A DNA stretch of 39,325 bases from a virus. Shown here in pieces: positions 21,876-29,898 of this stretch (position 1 is the stretch's first letter; each line of letters begins with the position of its first letter). Under the pieces are notes generated by a model. It ran no database searches, was not told the DNA's origin, and worked only from the letters and a program-made list of their open reading frames with translations. The stretch is taken from the IMG/VR virus record IMGVR_UViG_3300037238_000069, positions 1-39,325 of that record; one strand, 5' to 3'. Both the position numbers and the translations under genes were made by a program.

Positions 21876-22082
21876 ATGAAAAGTACTGATTTAATAAATA
21901 CAATTTGTACAATAAGAAATCTTCATTATGACTTTGATACTATCCAATCTTGTGTTGTTTTTGAAATGTCAGAAAGGAAGTATGAAATTACTCTTAAAAA
22001 AATAAATGGAGTATTAACCACTTTTGAATTAAGAGACACGGGAAAGGTTCAAAGTAAGGAAGCTGAGGCGGTAGTAGTATGA
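21876..22082 (+). CDS. Small hypothetical protein between annealing protein and exonuclease (68 aa)
   Basis: ATG 21876 overlaps the end of the annealing-protein gene, and GAGGCGG is the RBS; the exonuclease gene uses the same GAGGCGG sequence. The product is an alpha/beta mini-domain (IQSCVVFEMSERKYEITLKK). It could be a nuclease modulator, judged by position only. Confidence 0.55.
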   Translation: MKSTDLINTICTIRNLHYDFDTIQSCVVFEMSERKYEITLKKINGVLTTFELRDTGKVQSKEAEAVVV

Positions 22083-22939
22083 AAATTATCCAAGTCGAAC
22101 AAGGTTCCTCAGAATGGCTCTCTTGGAGAAAGTCAGTCATAACCGCAACAGACTGCCCAGCGATCCTGGGTTCCTCTCCCTGGTCAACGGCCTATAAGGT
22201 TTGGCAAAGAAAGCTAGACCTTATTCCTGAGCAAAAAAGTAACGAGGCCATGGAAAGAGGAAAACGACTAGAACCAGAGGCGAGAGCGCAATTTGTGCAA
22301 CGTTTTGGGGTCGAAATGGAATCTATGGTTGTAGAAAGCACGGAATTTGACTTTCTCGGAGCTTCCTTGGATGGCATGTCTCATTTAGCGAATTCTATCC
22401 TTGAGATCAAATGCGGAGGAGAAAAACTTCATGCTATGGCTAAGAAAGGAGAAATACCCCCATATTACATGGATCAAATGCAACATCAATTGCTTGTTAC
22501 TAGAGCTTCAAAGTGCTTCTATTACAGTTTTGATGGCGTCGATGGGATTTGTATTGAAGTTCTACCCGATCCAGAGTTTGAAGCTAAATTCCTGGCTAAA
22601 GCTCGCGAATTCTGGAAGTGCGTAGCTTTCAATGAAGCGCCTGCTTTACAGGATTCAGACTATAAGGACATGTCTCATGATATGCCTTGGATTAATATTG
22701 CTAATGATTATAAAAAAGTCAGTTGGCAAATTAAAGAATTAGAAGCTCGTAAAGAAGAATACAGGAGACTTCTTTTGAATCTTTCAGGCGATCAAAGTTG
22801 TATGGGAGAAGGAGTGAGAGTCATGAAGACCACAGTTCGCGGTCGTGTGGCATATGATGAAATCCCTGAAATTAAAGCCTTAGATCTCGATAAATATCGA
22901 AAAGGTTCAACTGTTACTTGGAAAATTTTAGTTGCATAA
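22079..22939 (+). CDS. YqaJ-type viral recombinase exonuclease (286 aa)
   Basis: The PD-(D/E)xK nuclease pattern is clear: SEWLSWRKSVITATDCPAIL, GKRLEPEARAQF (E65), FLGASLDGM (D98) and ILEIKCGGEKLH (E109-x-K111), then MDQMQHQLLVT. These match lambda exonuclease/YqaJ enzymes that resect one strand of double-stranded ends for a partner annealing protein. The last 80 residues are a charged helical extension. Start ATG overlaps the previous gene by 4 bp. A strong terminator follows. Confidence 0.88.
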   Translation: MKIIQVEQGSSEWLSWRKSVITATDCPAILGSSPWSTAYKVWQRKLDLIPEQKSNEAMERGKRLEPEARAQFVQRFGVEMESMVVESTEFDFLGASLDGMSHLANSILEIKCGGEKLHAMAKKGEIPPYYMDQMQHQLLVTRASKCFYYSFDGVDGICIEVLPDPEFEAKFLAKAREFWKCVAFNEAPALQDSDYKDMSHDMPWINIANDYKKVSWQIKELEARKEEYRRLLLNLSGDQSCMGEGVRVMKTTVRGRVAYDEIPEIKALDLDKYRKGSTVTWKILVA

Positions 22940-22963
22940 TCTAAAATCTTCTTCCTTAAAATT

Positions 22964-22993
22964 CCCTATGGTATTGAGTTACCATAGGGTTTT
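22964..22993. terminator. Intrinsic terminator between convergent units
   Basis: CCCTATGGTA-TTGAGT-TACCATAGGG, a 10-bp stem, is followed by TTTT on the plus strand; the other strand is followed by AATTTT. It ends the recombination unit and probably also the late minus unit that stops at 22998. Confidence 0.85.
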
Positions 22994-22997
22994 GCAT

Positions 22998-23132
22998 TTA
23001 GCAGCCTTTTTTTTTCATAGCCTTCTTCATGCCTTTCTTCTCATGCTTCTTGTCATTTTTCTTATCCATGGCAGCGAGCTTATTCATGCCTTTATCCATA
23101 GCTTTCTTTTCTTTTTTGATGGCTTTATCCAT
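22998..23132 (-). CDS. Lys/Met-rich small basic protein (44 aa)
   Basis: The sequence is built of MDK/KKE-type repeats (MDKAIKKEKKAMDKGMNKL) and ends KKKGC. Nearly half the residues are Lys. RBS GGAAAG. Strongly basic small proteins at the end of late operons may bind DNA or be packaged; this is inference. The composition makes chance similarity searches useless. Confidence 0.5.
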   Translation of the reverse strand: MDKAIKKEKKAMDKGMNKLAAMDKKNDKKHEKKGMKKAMKKKGC

Positions 23133-23140
23133 AATAATAA

Positions 23141-23296
23141 TTACTTCTTTCCTTTTTTCTGAGGGATTTTAGCGCCGGCTTTTCTTGCTACATTAAGAGC
23201 AATGGCCACACTTTGGGCCTTTGGTTTGCCCGCTTTCATTTCTGTCTTAATATTCTCACCAACAGATTTCTTTGATCCGGATTTATTGAGCGGCAT
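23141..23296 (-). CDS. Small basic phage protein (51 aa)
   Basis: The start MPLNKSGSKKSVGENI at 23296 has RBS AAGGGG. The sequence continues with MKAGKPKAQSVAIALNVARK and GAKIPQKKGKK. This pattern, an N-terminal MPL plus a GKP-x-QAVAIAL-like helix and a Lys tail, is widespread in phage genomes without a known role. It overlaps the end of the 77-aa gene. Confidence 0.65.
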   Translation of the reverse strand: MPLNKSGSKKSVGENIKTEMKAGKPKAQSVAIALNVARKAGAKIPQKKGKK

Positions 23297-23516
23297 TAGA
23301 TGCCCCTTGAGTCGCGGCCGGCTGTGCTGAGGCTGGTACATCTTTATGGCTCTGTAAAATTTCACAAATGGCATCAATAGCAGCATTCTTTCCTTGATCT
23401 TCTTTCATATATTGAGCATTAACGATATTCACAACATTGGCTATCTGTTGAAGAAGACCAGCTACGTGAGTATATTTCAGTTCTTCTTTGAAAAGTTCTT
23501 TGATTTTATCTAACAT
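23283..23516 (-). CDS. Helical hypothetical protein (77 aa)
   Basis: A single long amphipathic helical region (KIKELFKEELKYTHVAGLLQ, QIANVVNIVNAQYMKE) with an Ala/Gln-rich C-terminal tail. RBS AAGGAATT. It overlaps the lipoprotein gene by 7 bp, so the two are likely coupled. No family is recognised. Confidence 0.58.
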   Translation of the reverse strand: MLDKIKELFKEELKYTHVAGLLQQIANVVNIVNAQYMKEDQGKNAAIDAICEILQSHKDVPASAQPAATQGASNAAQ

Positions 23517-23761
23517 ATAGTTGAATTCCTTTTTTTCTTTAGTTTTTCACTTTCTATAAGAAAGGATGTTTTTACAGGTATTTTTGAATCCTTATTCTGG
23601 ACATTGACGTTGATTTGCAAATCAGTTTCTTTTTGGAATGTTTCCCTAGAAACCTCAATTCTAATCGCTGTATCTGTTTCTATGCTCTCTAAGTCTTTAG
23701 CCATTTCTGGAATAAATTGACAACCCCCTAAGAGGATCAAAAGCAACAATAAATAATTCAT
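23510..23761 (-). CDS. Small lipoprotein (83 aa)
   Basis: MNYLLLLLILLGGC is a signal peptide ending in a lipobox (LGGC), so the mature protein should be lipid-anchored at Cys14. The mature part is a charged, beta-prone chain (TAIRIEVSRETFQKETDLQI) with a Lys-rich end. RBS GGAGAATATAA. Short lipoproteins in late operons may be o-spanins or superinfection-exclusion factors. No i-spanin partner overlaps it, so neither is assigned. Confidence 0.65.
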   Translation of the reverse strand: MNYLLLLLILLGGCQFIPEMAKDLESIETDTAIRIEVSRETFQKETDLQINVNVQNKDSKIPVKTSFLIESEKLKKKRNSTIC

Positions 23762-23794
23762 TTATATTCTCCGGTTTATTTTATCAATATTTTT

Positions 23795-26521
23795 TTAGTG
23801 AATATATTCAGTGATAATAATTGTTCCTTTCCCTCCGCCTCCGCCTGCTTTTGCAGATTGAGAATTACCATTAGATGAACCTCCGCCACCTGCGCCATAA
23901 CCTGATGCAGCCGGACCTGTTGTGTTGCTTGAAAATGATCCTTGACCTCCTCCTAATGGACTATTACCACCTGAACCTCCGATCAAAAGCTGTGTACCTT
24001 GTTGACCAATACCATAAAATCCAGCTGTTCCCCCAATGCGAACTTGTCCACCTGTTCCACCGCTGCCACCGGCTCCACCGAATTCAAAAGTCGCTAAAGT
24101 TTGAACTGCTCCTCCTCCCCCTCCTACACCTCCGACAGAAGTAATTAAAGCTCCTAAAGAAGTCGTACCGCCTGTTCCTCCAGCATTGGCTCCTGCTGAA
24201 CCAGGTGTTCCACCTGCGCCAATTGTAACGGTTTGAGATGCTCCGATTGTTGCGGCGCTAAAAGCCCCTACAGAATATTCACCTGCTCCGCCACCACCAG
24301 CTACTGCATAATTGGCCGCACCTGTTGCGGCTACTCCTCCACCAGCTCCCCCTCCTCCTATGCATTGGACAATGCAATACATCATTCCCGAAGTCGGGGT
24401 ATATGTGCCTGATGATGTGAAAGTTTGGATATTTATAGAATTAAAAGCATTAGCGCCAGAAGATGCTTGCCAAGTGGGTAAAGTTGCCGCTCCATTAGAG
24501 GTTAGAACCTGTGCAGTGCTTCCAAGTCCCGAGACGTTTTGAAATGCCCCTGTTGCTGTAGTCCCGGCACAAATAACAGAATAGGCAGTAAAGGTTGTAT
24601 TTCCTGTTCCTCCGCCAGCAACAACAGCGGTTCCAAAAGCCGGATCAGTAGTTGAACCCTCCGAAATAAGCGGTATTCCGGCGGTTGCAGAAGGGGCAAC
24701 ATTGGTTATCGTTGCGGTTCCAGCTCCTACAAGCACATTGTGATTGGTCAATCCGGTCAATTCAACGGTTTCGGTGTTAGCTGATCCTACGACGGTAATA
24801 CTTCCAGTTCCGAGAATATTGAAATTACCGCTCAAAGGCGATTCCGCTCCCCCCGTGTTACCCGTAATAGTTGTGATACCACCTAGAGAACTTATAGTTT
24901 GAAATGAAGGATCTGAAGAAGCACCATTAGAGGCCAATACCGATCCGGCAGTTGCAGATGGGCCGACTTGTGTAAGGGTAGCTGTACCAGCACCAACTTG
25001 AACAGCATGATTAGTCAGGCCAGTCAATTGAGTTGTTAAAGTGGATCCCGATCCCACAACCGTTATGCTTCCAGTCCCGACAGTATTAATATTCCCGGCC
25101 GTTGGACTAATTGCACCTCCGGAATTGCCTGTTAGGGTTTGAACAGCTGCGGACCCAGAGGCCAACGTGACGAAACCATTAGCATCAACGGTAAAATCTG
25201 CTGAGTTAAAAGCTGCAAGACCAACATTAGTTGCATTTGTGGATGCAATTGCTTGCGCCTTTTGAACCTGAACCGTGAGAGTGCTTCCTGTACCCGATGT
25301 CTGAACCGGCGTGGCTCCTGCTGCTGTCGAAGTACCGAGGATATTCCAATTTCCAGCTGTAGGAGATAAAGCACCACCGACATTGCCTGTTATCGTTTCT
25401 CCGATGGCTGTACCGCTTAATGAAACGAAACCGTTGCTATCGACAGTGAAGAAAGCACTATTAAAAGCAGCTAGACCAACATTCGTGGCGTTCGTGGAAG
25501 CTATAGCCTGTGCTTTTTGCACCTGTACCGTTAATGTACTTCCAGTTCCTGAAGTTTCGACTGGGACTGTACCAGGCGCCGTTGAGGTTCCTAGAATATT
25601 CCAGTTTCCAGCCGTGGGAGAAAGAGCGCCCCCTGTATTCCCCGTGATTGTCTCGGCAACAGCTGCTCCATTCAAGGAGACAAAACCATTGGTATCTACA
25701 GTGAAGAAAGTTGAGTTGAAGTGGGATACCCCGTTATCTCCGACCGTCGAAGTGGCTACTGCTTGAGATCTTTGAATTTGGACGATGTACGTATTGGCCG
25801 CAAGGGAATCCGTTCTAATGACGTTTGGGGTCGTTCCTGCTGCGACTTGACCTCCCGTGATTGTTATATTGCCTGAGACATTTGGCATGACTGGATTGGT
25901 TCCAGGGGCCGTGAAAGTGTCTACAGTGACAGAACTTCCGACAGACGAAGGAACTATAGAGACAAATCCATTGGCGTCCACGGTGAAGTAAGTCGAGTTG
26001 AAGTGAGAAACTCCATTGTCCCCGATAGTTGAAGAAGCGACGGCCTGGCTTCTCTGAATCTGAATTGTGTAGGTATTGGCGGCTAGGGAATCGGTTCTTA
26101 TGACATTGGTCGTTGTGCCAGCTGCGACCTGACCACCTGTTACGATGACCATTCCAGAGCCATTAGGAACGACTGGATTAGTTCCGGGAGCTGTAAAGGC
26201 ATCTACCTCGAAAGATTCAGTAACTGCGCCTCCTGTGAAGGAAACAAAGCCATTGGCGTCAACAGTAAATTGAGCTGAATTAAAAGAAGCAATACCGGCA
26301 TTTGTTGCGACTGATGAAGCAGCAGCTGAGGCATATTGAACATTAATAGAGATTGTATTCCCAGATGCCACGGTCTGCAAAGGAACGCTATGAGCAAGTA
26401 CTGCATCACCAAGAATTTCAAGAGTATTCGCTATTGGAACGGCTGTCCCCATATTTGCAATAAAAGCTGTTGGTACTTGAGGATGAGAACCCTCGAAATC
26501 GACTATTCCTGCCTGACTCAT
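23795..26521 (-). CDS. Tail fibre/adhesin with repeated modules and glycine-rich tip (908 aa)
   Basis: The N-terminal two thirds consist of diverged repeats. Units carry FNSxxFTVDxNGFVSL, TGNTGGALSPTAGNWNILGT and QVQKAQAIAST, and later units TGLTNHAVQVGAGTATLTQV and GPSATAGSVLASNG. The last 180 or so residues are very Gly-rich (GGGGAGGG, GGTGGTTSLGALI, GAGGGGSSNGNSQSAKAGGG), as in glycine-rich tips of receptor-binding fibre proteins, where Gly loops carry receptor specificity. It ends IIITEYIH. A receptor-binding role is expected; the receptor is unknown. It is one of several fibre genes downstream of the rtcB island. Confidence 0.82.
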   Translation of the reverse strand: MSQAGIVDFEGSHPQVPTAFIANMGTAVPIANTLEILGDAVLAHSVPLQTVASGNTISINVQYASAAASSVATNAGIASFNSAQFTVDANGFVSFTGGAVTESFEVDAFTAPGTNPVVPNGSGMVIVTGGQVAAGTTTNVIRTDSLAANTYTIQIQRSQAVASSTIGDNGVSHFNSTYFTVDANGFVSIVPSSVGSSVTVDTFTAPGTNPVMPNVSGNITITGGQVAAGTTPNVIRTDSLAANTYIVQIQRSQAVATSTVGDNGVSHFNSTFFTVDTNGFVSLNGAAVAETITGNTGGALSPTAGNWNILGTSTAPGTVPVETSGTGSTLTVQVQKAQAIASTNATNVGLAAFNSAFFTVDSNGFVSLSGTAIGETITGNVGGALSPTAGNWNILGTSTAAGATPVQTSGTGSTLTVQVQKAQAIASTNATNVGLAAFNSADFTVDANGFVTLASGSAAVQTLTGNSGGAISPTAGNINTVGTGSITVVGSGSTLTTQLTGLTNHAVQVGAGTATLTQVGPSATAGSVLASNGASSDPSFQTISSLGGITTITGNTGGAESPLSGNFNILGTGSITVVGSANTETVELTGLTNHNVLVGAGTATITNVAPSATAGIPLISEGSTTDPAFGTAVVAGGGTGNTTFTAYSVICAGTTATGAFQNVSGLGSTAQVLTSNGAATLPTWQASSGANAFNSINIQTFTSSGTYTPTSGMMYCIVQCIGGGGAGGGVAATGAANYAVAGGGGAGEYSVGAFSAATIGASQTVTIGAGGTPGSAGANAGGTGGTTSLGALITSVGGVGGGGGAVQTLATFEFGGAGGSGGTGGQVRIGGTAGFYGIGQQGTQLLIGGSGGNSPLGGGQGSFSSNTTGPAASGYGAGGGGSSNGNSQSAKAGGGGGKGTIIITEYIH
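25140..26330 (-). repeat. Tandem diverged repeats inside the fibre gene
   Basis: Three families of direct repeats of roughly 180-300 bp alternate in the fibre gene: units around TVDANGFVS, units around GGQVAAGTT-NVIRTDSLAANTY, and units around SPTAGNWNILGTSTA. Coordinates are approximate. Copies are close enough to support unequal recombination. Confidence 0.6.
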
Positions 26522-27165
26522 GATTCTTCACCTCTTTTTTTTTGGTTTATTCTTTCAATTAATGTGTAGATATTTTCAATTTTTTTTTCGATGATGAAGG
26601 TGTTTTTTCCCTGTATTTGCATTAGCTTTAGAACACTATCTTTATCTATTCGTGAAAGGTTGAAATTGCTTTCAATTTTTAGAATTAATAAATCATTCTG
26701 TTGATCAATATACTTTTTCAATTGGATCACATCTTCTTTCACCTCATGAAGCAGGGTATCCAATTCTCTTTGGTATTTCTGAAAGGTTTCTAAATGACTA
26801 TTTGTGTTATTTTGTATTGCCGATTGAAGGTTTGTCTTAAATTTCTCTATACTAGACTTGCTTGCATGTTGTTCATGAAATTCATCCAATTGCTGATACA
26901 GCGATTTGATAGTTTTCTGCTGTTCAGAAATAATATATTCATCGGCATAAATTCTTTCTTTCAATAAACAAATTTGATCATGCATCTTCTTTTGAAAATC
27001 ATTTAAATCCTTCTCATTGCGCTCAGATATAGACTCAAATTTCTCCTTAGCAACTGTTAGGGAATCCCTAAGAGTTTGCATCTCTTTATTATGATTATCC
27101 AAAAGATGCTTATGCTCTTCCGCTTGCTGTTTGAGAAGAGCATTAAGCTTTGCATCTGCCTTCAT
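26518..27165 (-). CDS. Long coiled-coil virion-associated protein (215 aa)
   Basis: ATG 27165 (MKADAKLNALLKQQAEEH) is chosen because the longer frame overlaps the preceding gene. Almost the whole protein is heptad-like (HNKEMQTLRDSLTVAKEKF, IISEQQKTIKSLYQQLDEF, YQRELDTLLHEVKEDVIQLK) and ends in NQKKRGEES. It has no good RBS; coupling to the upstream gene is likely. The ATG of the fibre gene overlaps its end by 4 bp, so it may be a fibre connector or chaperone. Confidence 0.62.
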   Translation of the reverse strand: MKADAKLNALLKQQAEEHKHLLDNHNKEMQTLRDSLTVAKEKFESISERNEKDLNDFQKKMHDQICLLKERIYADEYIISEQQKTIKSLYQQLDEFHEQHASKSSIEKFKTNLQSAIQNNTNSHLETFQKYQRELDTLLHEVKEDVIQLKKYIDQQNDLLILKIESNFNLSRIDKDSVLKLMQIQGKNTFIIEKKIENIYTLIERINQKKRGEES

Positions 27166-27181
27166 AGAGGTAGAGGGCAAA

Positions 27182-27526
27182 TTAGAAAGGTTGTGCGTAG
27201 ACGACTTCAATATAAACCGCTCCCGAAGATGGCGCAGATGCATATTTGACATACCACTGCGTGCCATTTGCAAAACAAAAATCATCCTGATTCACAGGTC
27301 TATGGTTTGTCGTTATGTCGAACAGTTTGAAGCTACCGGCCGGAACAATCAATTGATCGGTAATGCCATCCATGCTGAACGTCACATCTTCATTGGTTGT
27401 ATTGGTAAAGCAGATAATACGCGCTTGAAATGCAAGTGGAGGGCCAACAGGTGTATAAGCTCCTGTGATGCTTCCAAAAGCTACCGTTCTTAATGTGTCA
27501 ACTCTTGCTTGACTTGTAAAAGCCAT
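27182..27526 (-). CDS. Small beta-rich structural protein (114 aa)
   Basis: RBS AGGAGG precedes ATG 27526. The protein is a beta-sandwich-type chain (LRTVAFGSITGAYTPVGPPL, RIICFTNTTNEDVTFSMDG, LIVPAGSFKLFDITTNHRP, GAVYIEVVYAQPF). Proteins of this pattern occur near fibres and decoration proteins in metagenomic podoviruses. A virion role is inferred. Confidence 0.65.
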   Translation of the reverse strand: MAFTSQARVDTLRTVAFGSITGAYTPVGPPLAFQARIICFTNTTNEDVTFSMDGITDQLIVPAGSFKLFDITTNHRPVNQDDFCFANGTQWYVKYASAPSSGAVYIEVVYAQPF

Positions 27527-27546
27527 AATAAAAAACCCTCCGATAA

Positions 27547-28251
27547 TTAGTTAATGATCAAATAGTTAAATGTTGAAGTTTCATTGCCTGTCGAAGTCAG
27601 AGTAAAGCTTCCCGCCGATTGGGCTGTAATTGAAACCTGTCCTGGAGTACCTCCGGTAACATTTCTACTAAATAGAATGATGCTTGAGGTGGTTACGGCG
27701 GTTGAAGATACTGTGACTGCTCCAGGGCTTCCGGACATTGCTGCTGTAGTACCTACGGATGCATTAGTTCCAGTGGCGATCGAGAGCTTATTTCCAGCTG
27801 TTCCTAGGACTAGATTGCCATTGGTAGCTGTGATATTCCCCAATGTCGCAGTCAGCGAGGTTCCAGCCGTGATCGAAGTACCGGCCGACATGCTTGTTCC
27901 AGCAGCTAGAGTCGTTCCTGAAGCTAGAGTGGAAGTAGTCGCTAAAGATCCCGGTGTTGTGATAGCAGCAGGGAGAGAAATAGTTGCCACACCTGCGACT
28001 GTAGTGACTGTGACTTGACTAGCCGTTCCATTGATAGCGACAATTGCTCCTGTATTAGTGGCAAACTCAATCCAATTGCCTGCTCCCCCATAAAGGAAAA
28101 ATGCTGTAGGCGCCTTAGGTGGTGTAAATACCATCTGTCCAATCTCATAATTAGTTTGATTGATTGTTGGTGGATTCTCGAAAGGAAGAGGAGGGGGTAA
28201 TACTGGGATAAGAGCCTGACCAATTCCATAAACTTGAAACATTTTAGACAT
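27547..28251 (-). CDS. Short tail fibre-like protein (234 aa)
   Basis: The start MSKMFQVYGIGQALIPVLPP at 28251 follows GGAG. After a Pro-rich N-terminus (residues 15-30) comes a phage-fibre-type domain (MVFTPPKAPTAFFLYGGAGN) and then Ala/Gly/Thr repeats such as LASGTTLAAGTSMSAGTSIT and NITATNGNLVLGTAGNKLSI, typical of trimeric beta-helical fibres. The C-terminus is VTGGTPGQVSITAQSAGSF. It is the first gene of the fibre group and diverges from the rtcB unit. Confidence 0.7.
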   Translation of the reverse strand: MSKMFQVYGIGQALIPVLPPPLPFENPPTINQTNYEIGQMVFTPPKAPTAFFLYGGAGNWIEFATNTGAIVAINGTASQVTVTTVAGVATISLPAAITTPGSLATTSTLASGTTLAAGTSMSAGTSITAGTSLTATLGNITATNGNLVLGTAGNKLSIATGTNASVGTTAAMSGSPGAVTVSSTAVTTSSIILFSRNVTGGTPGQVSITAQSAGSFTLTSTGNETSTFNYLIIN

Positions 28252-28325
28252 AATGAGAGACAACTCCATTTAGTGTTTTAAAATTCATATTTGCTGTATA
28301 AATTTCACAGACGTCAATGTTAATC

Positions 28326-28373
28326 TATATTGTTCGATATAAGTTTGACTTATAATGTTCAATATGAAACAAT
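28326..28373 (+). promoter_or_regulatory. Promoter/operator region of the excisionase-like/rtcB unit
   Basis: TTGACT at 28345-28350, 17 bp, AACAAT at 28368-28373. Two palindromic boxes lie here: TATATTGTTCGATATA (28326-28341) and TATAATGTTCAATATG (28351-28366). They match the perfect box TATATTGCACAATATA at 14923, and the promoter has the same geometry. Confidence 0.55.
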
Positions 28374-28413
28374 ATGATCTTATGTGATGCAAATAATTAT
28401 GGAGAAAAAAAGC

Positions 28414-28605
28414 ATGAATTATCTTACTGTTGAAGAATTTGCTGAGATCATGAAGATGCATCCAGGAAGCGTCAGAAGAGCCATTAAGGCTGGAAAGATA
28501 TACGCCAGTCGACCCGGTTTAGGTAAAAAGTCGCCCTATAGGATTGCTTATTCTGAATTAGAGAGATTGCATTTACAAAGCATGTGTGAGAACAAAACAA
28601 AATGA
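28414..28605 (+). CDS. Excisionase/MerR-like DNA-binding protein (63 aa)
   Basis: MNYLTVEEFAEIMKMHPGSV-RRAIKAGKI is a helix-turn-helix of the excisionase/MerR type, and SPYRIAYSELERLHLQ closes the domain with the typical wing-plus-helix. ATG 28414 with GGAGA is preferred over two upstream in-frame ATGs. No integrase is visible, so excision is unlikely; a regulator of the rtcB unit is more plausible. The gene precedes rtcB by 28 bp. Confidence 0.75.
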   Translation: MNYLTVEEFAEIMKMHPGSVRRAIKAGKIYASRPGLGKKSPYRIAYSELERLHLQSMCENKTK

Positions 28606-28633
28606 ATTTGTGTGATGAAAATTGAGAGGGAAA

Positions 28634-29812
28634 ATGAATCTAATTGATGGAATTCCGGTTTGGGGGGATCCTCTACCTGAAGCAGTAGAACAAATGAAGG
28701 AGGCTATGAAGTATGGTGCGATTTACGGTGCCCTCATGGCCGACCATCACATTGGGTATTCTATTCCTGTTGGAGGTGTTATTGCTTACCAAGGGAAGAT
28801 TTGCGTTAACGGCGTGGGATTTGATATTGCTTGCGGTAATAAGGCTGTTATGGTGGATTGTTCTGCTGAACAGCTTAAAGATAACATTTATAGGACGATG
28901 AATGAAATTCAGAGCAAGATTAGCTTTGGAGTAGGAAGAAAAAATGATGAAAAAGTTGAGCATAGCCTTTTCGATGACCCAATCTGGAATGAAATTGAAG
29001 TGTTACAAGGACTTAAAGACAAAGCTAGAACTCAACTCGGTACAGTGGGATCAGGAAACCATTATGTTGACCTCTTTACAGATGAATCAAACAGAATATG
29101 GATTGGAGTTCATTTCGGAAGTAGAGGACTTGGACATAGTATTGCAACACATTTCATAAAACAGGCAGGAGGAAAAGATGGCGTCCACGCAGAGCCGGTC
29201 GTTCTTGATGAGAATTCAGACCTCGGAACCCAATATCTCAAATGCATGGAACTTGCTGGTCGCTATGCTTACGCTGGAAGAGATTGGGTATGTTCACGAG
29301 TGGCGCAAATTCTTCGAGGACAAATTTTGGAAGAAATCCATAACCATCACAACTTTGCCTGGAAAGAGCGACATTTTGATAAAGATCTATGGGTCGTCAG
29401 AAAGGGCGCAACACCATCTTTTCCTGGTCAAAAAGGTTTTGTTGGAGGATCTATGGGAGATATGTCGGTTATCCTCGAAGGAGTTGAATCCCCTGAATCA
29501 GCAGCTTCTCTGTGCTCGACTATTCACGGAGCAGGACGTCTACTTGGAAGAACTCAAGCCAAAGGAAAAACCTGTAGAAAAACGGGAAAGAAGCTCACGC
29601 AAGGTCTCGTCAAACGTGAAGAACACGATATCTGGATTAAAAAAATTGGTGTCGAAGTGCGCGGAGGAGATCTTGACGAATCACCATACGCATACAAAAG
29701 GATCGAAGAAGTCCTCAAAGCGCATGAAGGAACAATAAAGATATTGCATAAATTGACGCCTATCGGAGTTTGTATGGCTGATGATAGATGCAAAGACCCG
29801 TATAAGGATTAA
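28634..29812 (+). CDS. rtcB: RtcB RNA ligase (392 aa)
   Basis: RtcB joins RNA 2',3'-cyclic phosphate (or 3'-phosphate) ends to 5'-OH ends, using GTP and Mn2+. All active-site motifs are present: VGFDIACGN (D64, C67), GTVGSGNH (136-143, N142/H143), VHFGSRGLG (H160), HNHHN (H239), RKGATPS and GGSMG (256-275), and HGAGR (298-302), whose His is the one guanylylated in characterised enzymes. Length matches E. coli RtcB (408 aa). RBS GAGAGGGAAA precedes ATG 28634. No archease or RtcA gene is present. Its reading frame is intact, so an active ligase is expected. Substrate in the phage is unknown; the tRNA-like gene at 6102-6193 is a candidate. Confidence 0.95.
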   Translation: MNLIDGIPVWGDPLPEAVEQMKEAMKYGAIYGALMADHHIGYSIPVGGVIAYQGKICVNGVGFDIACGNKAVMVDCSAEQLKDNIYRTMNEIQSKISFGVGRKNDEKVEHSLFDDPIWNEIEVLQGLKDKARTQLGTVGSGNHYVDLFTDESNRIWIGVHFGSRGLGHSIATHFIKQAGGKDGVHAEPVVLDENSDLGTQYLKCMELAGRYAYAGRDWVCSRVAQILRGQILEEIHNHHNFAWKERHFDKDLWVVRKGATPSFPGQKGFVGGSMGDMSVILEGVESPESAASLCSTIHGAGRLLGRTQAKGKTCRKTGKKLTQGLVKREEHDIWIKKIGVEVRGGDLDESPYAYKRIEEVLKAHEGTIKILHKLTPIGVCMADDRCKDPYKD

Positions 29813-29814
29813 TT

Positions 29815-29898
29815 ATGATTATTTTATTTTGTATTTGTTGTATATTTGGATTTAAAGTTATAGGATTAGCAATAGCATGGTCTATTTTAACTGATTAG
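29815..29898 (+). CDS. Tiny membrane peptide downstream of rtcB (27 aa)
   Basis: ATG 29815 is 2 bp after the rtcB stop, with AAGGATT as RBS. The peptide (MIILFCICCIFGFKVIGLAI, then AWSILTD) is almost entirely hydrophobic. Its stop overlaps the end of the convergent 840-aa gene. A membrane peptide cotranscribed with rtcB is consistent with a small effector or toxin, but size makes certainty low. Confidence 0.45.
   Translation: MIILFCICCIFGFKVIGLAIAWSILTD

Noticed and set aside
24312-25766. Several plus-strand frames under the fibre gene, rich in Pro/Val
   Set aside because: They are antisense readings of Gly/Ala/Thr repeats without ribosome sites.
28414-28605. Prophage excisionase
   Set aside because: The fold fits, but no integrase or attachment repeat is visible, so a regulator is more likely.
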